A DNA stretch of 7,286 nucleotides. Source: Frankiaceae bacterium (lineage in GTDB: Bacteria > Actinomycetota > Actinomycetes > JAVEEJ01). The stretch spans positions 1-7,286 of the forward strand of contig JAVEEJ010000018.1 of assembly GCA_030840515.1 (NCBI GenBank), given 5' to 3'. The notes below the pieces were generated by a model. The model was not told where the DNA came from. It made no database searches and was given only the letters and a program-made list of their open reading frames with translations. Below, piece after piece: positions 5,392 to 7,286 of this stretch (the stretch's first letter is position 1; each line of letters begins with the position of its first letter). Both the position numbers and the translations under genes were made by a program.

Positions 5392-6125
5392 CACTGAGCC
5401 ACGGCAGCGACGGCCTTCTTCAGCTGGATCTCCACCAGCCTCACCGTCTCGGTGAAGTCCTTGCCGGTCGGGTCAGCCTTGGTGGTCAGGTAGGCGCGCT
5501 GCAGGTTGCAGACGACTCGGCCGACGCGGGCAGCCACCACCTGGCGGACGTACTGCAGCTGGGTCGACTTGGCGTCGGCGTACACGCGCTCGATCCTCGC
5601 CAGGACCTCGTCTGCACCCGGCACCGTCACGTCGTTCACCGGTGTGATGACGTCGTAGTTCCCCTCGGCGGCCTTCCAGTGCAGGCAGTGCGCCTCAACG
5701 TCGTTGTGAGCGGTGCGCCAGGCATCGATGCGGTCCGGCGCGTAGGCACTCACGACGAAGCTGCCGATGGTGGCTCCGGCCTTGGAGCCCTCGGTGAGCT
5801 GCGCATCCGCGGTCGCGCGGGGCGGCACGACCACACTGGCGCTGACGTGTCCGGGGCACAGCTCGCTCTTGCCCTTGGAGCCCTTCGTCTGGTTGATCTT
5901 CTTCGGTTGGATCCAGGGGGATCCGAGGTCGGCAGCCGTGACGATCGCCAGCTTCACCGCGGCCTTGTCAGCGGCGAGAGTGGGAAGCGTGTACGACGGG
6001 CTCGGGGTGGGCGTCGGCTTCGACGCATCCGACTTCGGCGCGGACCCTCCGCCGCACGCGCCGACCAGGGAGCAGGCGAGCAGCAGGACGGCGGCTCGCA
6101 GCGAGCCGGATCGGTAGCGGTTCAT
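5391..6125 (-). CDS. Secreted lipoprotein of unknown function
   Basis: A 244-residue predicted lipoprotein. Arg-rich n-region (MNRYRSGSLR), hydrophobic core (AAVLLLACSL) and lipobox LVGAC place the lipidated Cys at 24. A Gly/Ser/Lys/Thr/Pro-rich low-complexity tether follows (25-48), then a folded part (about 50-240) with Cys at 90, 147 and 206, at least two of which could form a disulfide outside the membrane. The 'AIVTAADLGSPW' stretch (60-71) resembles the opening of actinobacterial extracytoplasmic sensor-type lipoproteins, but I would not name a family. The frame is open far upstream, but that part is antisense to the lactate oxidase gene, so the ATG directly before the signal peptide was chosen. 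There is no ribosome binding site; a TAGCGT box lies 8 nt upstream. Its stop overlaps the maf start (TGATG), making it the first gene of the maf-SRPBCC-accA run. Confidence 0.82.
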   Translation of the reverse strand: MNRYRSGSLRAAVLLLACSLVGACGGGSAPKSDASKPTPTPSPSYTLPTLAADKAAVKLAIVTAADLGSPWIQPKKINQTKGSKGKSELCPGHVSASVVVPPRATADAQLTEGSKAGATIGSFVVSAYAPDRIDAWRTAHNDVEAHCLHWKAAEGNYDVITPVNDVTVPGADEVLARIERVYADAKSTQLQYVRQVVAARVGRVVCNLQRAYLTTKADPTGKDFTETVRLVEIQLKKAVAAVAQ

Positions 6126-6133
6126 GTGCCGGG

Positions 6134-6139
6134 ACGCTA
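6134..6139 (-). promoter_or_regulatory. Candidate -10 box for leaderless transcription of the lipoprotein operon
   Basis: TAGCGT on the minus strand (TANNNT pattern) ends 8 nt before the ATG at 6125, with no Shine-Dalgarno in between. The spacing is the same as for TACCCT before the GGCT-like gene. I see no clear -35. If right, this promoter could drive the whole run from the lipoprotein to the small gene at 2128. Confidence 0.4.
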
Positions 6140-6197
6140 CTCGCGCCGGACCCACCACCGCCGCAGATTCGCCGGGACCGGTGGCATGCTCCGCACC

Positions 6198-7286
6198 ATG
6201 ACTGACGCGCCCTTCAGCATGTTCCAGAACGAGATCTACTTCCGCGGGATCGCTGGCGAGCGCCCGGCTCTGCCGATGACCTTCGATGACCTGCAGGCCG
6301 CCGCCGAGAAGGTCATGAGCGAGGAGGCGTACGGCTACGTCGCAGGATCGGCCGGCTCCGAAGGGACCGCTGCAGCGAACCGCGCGGCCTTCGACCGGTG
6401 GCGGATCCTTCCCCGAATGCTGCGGGGAGTGGCCACTCGCACCATGCGGACGTCGGTGCTCGGCACCGCGATGCCCGCCCCCGTGATGCTGGGCCCGGTA
6501 GGGGTTCAGGGGATCGTGCATCCCGACGCCGAGCTCGCGGTGGCCCGCGCCGCGAGCGCGCTGGGGCTTCCCTTCTGCCTGAGCACAGTGTCGTCGTACT
6601 CGCTCGAAGAGGTCGCGGAGGCGGCCGGCGATGGACCGCGCTGGTTCCAGCTCTACTGGCCGAAGGACGTGTCGGTACGGCAGTCGCTGCTGAAGCGGGC
6701 GGAGGCGGCCGGGTACGGCGCCATCGTGGTGACGCTCGACACGATGATGCTGGCCTGGCGGCCGCGCGACCTGCGCACCGGCTACCTGCCGTTCCTGCAG
6801 CGGCAGGGGCTGGCCAACTACTTCACCGATCCCGCGTTCCAATCGGGCCTCGCGAAGCCGGTCGAGGACGATCCGATGGCTGCGGTCGGGCACTGGATCG
6901 GGATGTTCGGCAACCCGGAGGCCACCTGGGAGGACCTGGTTGACCTGCGTGCGGACACCTCGTTGCCGATGTTGGTGAAGGGCATCCTCGATCCGGAGGA
7001 CGCGCGGCGGGCGATCGACTGCGGCGTCGACGGGATCGTGGTGTCCAACCACGGTGGCCGGCAGGTTGACGGGTCGATCGCGGCGTTGGATGCCCTGCCG
7101 CGTGTCGTCGAGGCGGTCGGCGGTGCGGTGCCGGTGCTGCTCGACAGCGGCGTGCGCGGGGGCTCCGACATCGCCAAGGCGGTCTGCCTCGGGGCCGCGG
7201 CAGTCCTCATCGCGCGGCCCTGGGTCTACGGGCTCGGCATCGCCGGTGAGGAAGGGGTGCGCCATGTCCTGCGCTGCGTCCTCGCG
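6198..7286 (+). CDS. Lactate 2-monooxygenase-type alpha-hydroxy acid oxidase (C-terminus cut off)
   Basis: 363 codons of an FMN-dependent (S)-alpha-hydroxy acid dehydrogenase, open to the right edge; about 30 residues are probably missing. The family oxidises L-lactate or related hydroxy acids on a TIM barrel. Visible active-site residues are Y47 (YVAGSAGSE), Y153 (FQLYWP), D181 (TLDT), K261 (LVKGIL), H285 and R288 of SNHGGRQ (catalytic base and substrate carboxylate binding), and the phosphate-binding DSGVRGGSDI (316-325). The N-terminal NEIYFRG...LPMTF and the WRPRDL...FL...NYFTDP..F loop (187-214) match mycobacterial lactate 2-monooxygenase more than lactate oxidases or LldD. G102 (GPVGV) corresponds to the Gly that in the monooxygenase replaces the oxidases' Ala. 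The start is ATG 6198; an in-frame ATG at 6186 is possible, and neither has a good ribosome binding site. It is divergent from the lipoprotein gene. Confidence 0.88.
   Translation, partial: MTDAPFSMFQNEIYFRGIAGERPALPMTFDDLQAAAEKVMSEEAYGYVAGSAGSEGTAAANRAAFDRWRILPRMLRGVATRTMRTSVLGTAMPAPVMLGPVGVQGIVHPDAELAVARAASALGLPFCLSTVSSYSLEEVAEAAGDGPRWFQLYWPKDVSVRQSLLKRAEAAGYGAIVVTLDTMMLAWRPRDLRTGYLPFLQRQGLANYFTDPAFQSGLAKPVEDDPMAAVGHWIGMFGNPEATWEDLVDLRADTSLPMLVKGILDPEDARRAIDCGVDGIVVSNHGGRQVDGSIAALDALPRVVEAVGGAVPVLLDSGVRGGSDIAKAVCLGAAAVLIARPWVYGLGIAGEEGVRHVLRCVLA

Noticed and set aside
6126..7265. Minus-strand open frame extending the lipoprotein by about 380 residues at its N-terminus
   Set aside because: It is rich in Arg/His/Pro, has no family features, and is fully antisense to the clearly conserved lactate oxidase gene. 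A signal peptide with lipobox starts right at the internal ATG 6125.
1..7286. CRISPR, tRNA/rRNA, insertion sequence or phage elements
   Set aside because: I saw no regularly spaced repeats, cloverleaf-like segments, transposase or integrase motifs, or change of base composition anywhere in the window.

Overview
This 7.3 kb window is chromosomal DNA from a high-GC actinomycete. The signs are very high GC in third codon positions, a majority of GTG start codons, an actinobacterial-type biotin-dependent acyl-CoA carboxylase alpha subunit, and an LpdA/gamma-glutamylcyclotransferase divergent pair that I recall from Mycobacterium tuberculosis (Rv3303c/Rv3304). It reads as ordinary core and near-core metabolism. 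There are no mobile elements, phage genes, CRISPR arrays, tRNA or rRNA genes.

Left part (1-2121): the N-terminus of an MMPL-family membrane transporter runs off the left edge on the minus strand. Behind it, also on the minus strand, is a small gamma-glutamylcyclotransferase-like gene. A 39-bp divergent promoter region separates this from lpdA (plus strand), a flavoprotein disulfide reductase/NAD(P)H-quinone dehydrogenase homologue. This lpdA keeps both redox cysteines but has lost the His-Glu pair typical of lipoamide dehydrogenases.

Middle (2128-6125): five tightly packed minus-strand genes look like one transcription unit. In order of transcription they are a secreted lipoprotein, a Maf nucleotide pyrophosphatase, an SRPBCC-fold protein, the AccA3-type carboxylase alpha subunit (biotin carboxylase plus biotin carrier), and a small unrecognised protein with a hydrophobic segment. 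Junctions are TGATG and GTGA-type overlaps or gaps of 10 and 30 nt. Maf next to accA is a known actinobacterial neighbourhood, but the usual carboxyltransferase (accD) and epsilon genes are not in between. The unit converges on lpdA with only 6 nt between stop codons, and a small hairpin spans both ends.

Right part (6198-7286): divergent from the lipoprotein is a lactate 2-monooxygenase-type FMN-dependent alpha-hydroxy acid oxidase, cut off by the right edge after 363 codons.

I found no convincing new biological system. The most worthwhile second looks are the hybrid redox site and shortened segment of LpdA, the unknown gene at 2128-2499, the lipoprotein-maf-SRPBCC-accA arrangement, and two apparently leaderless starts with matching TANNNT boxes.
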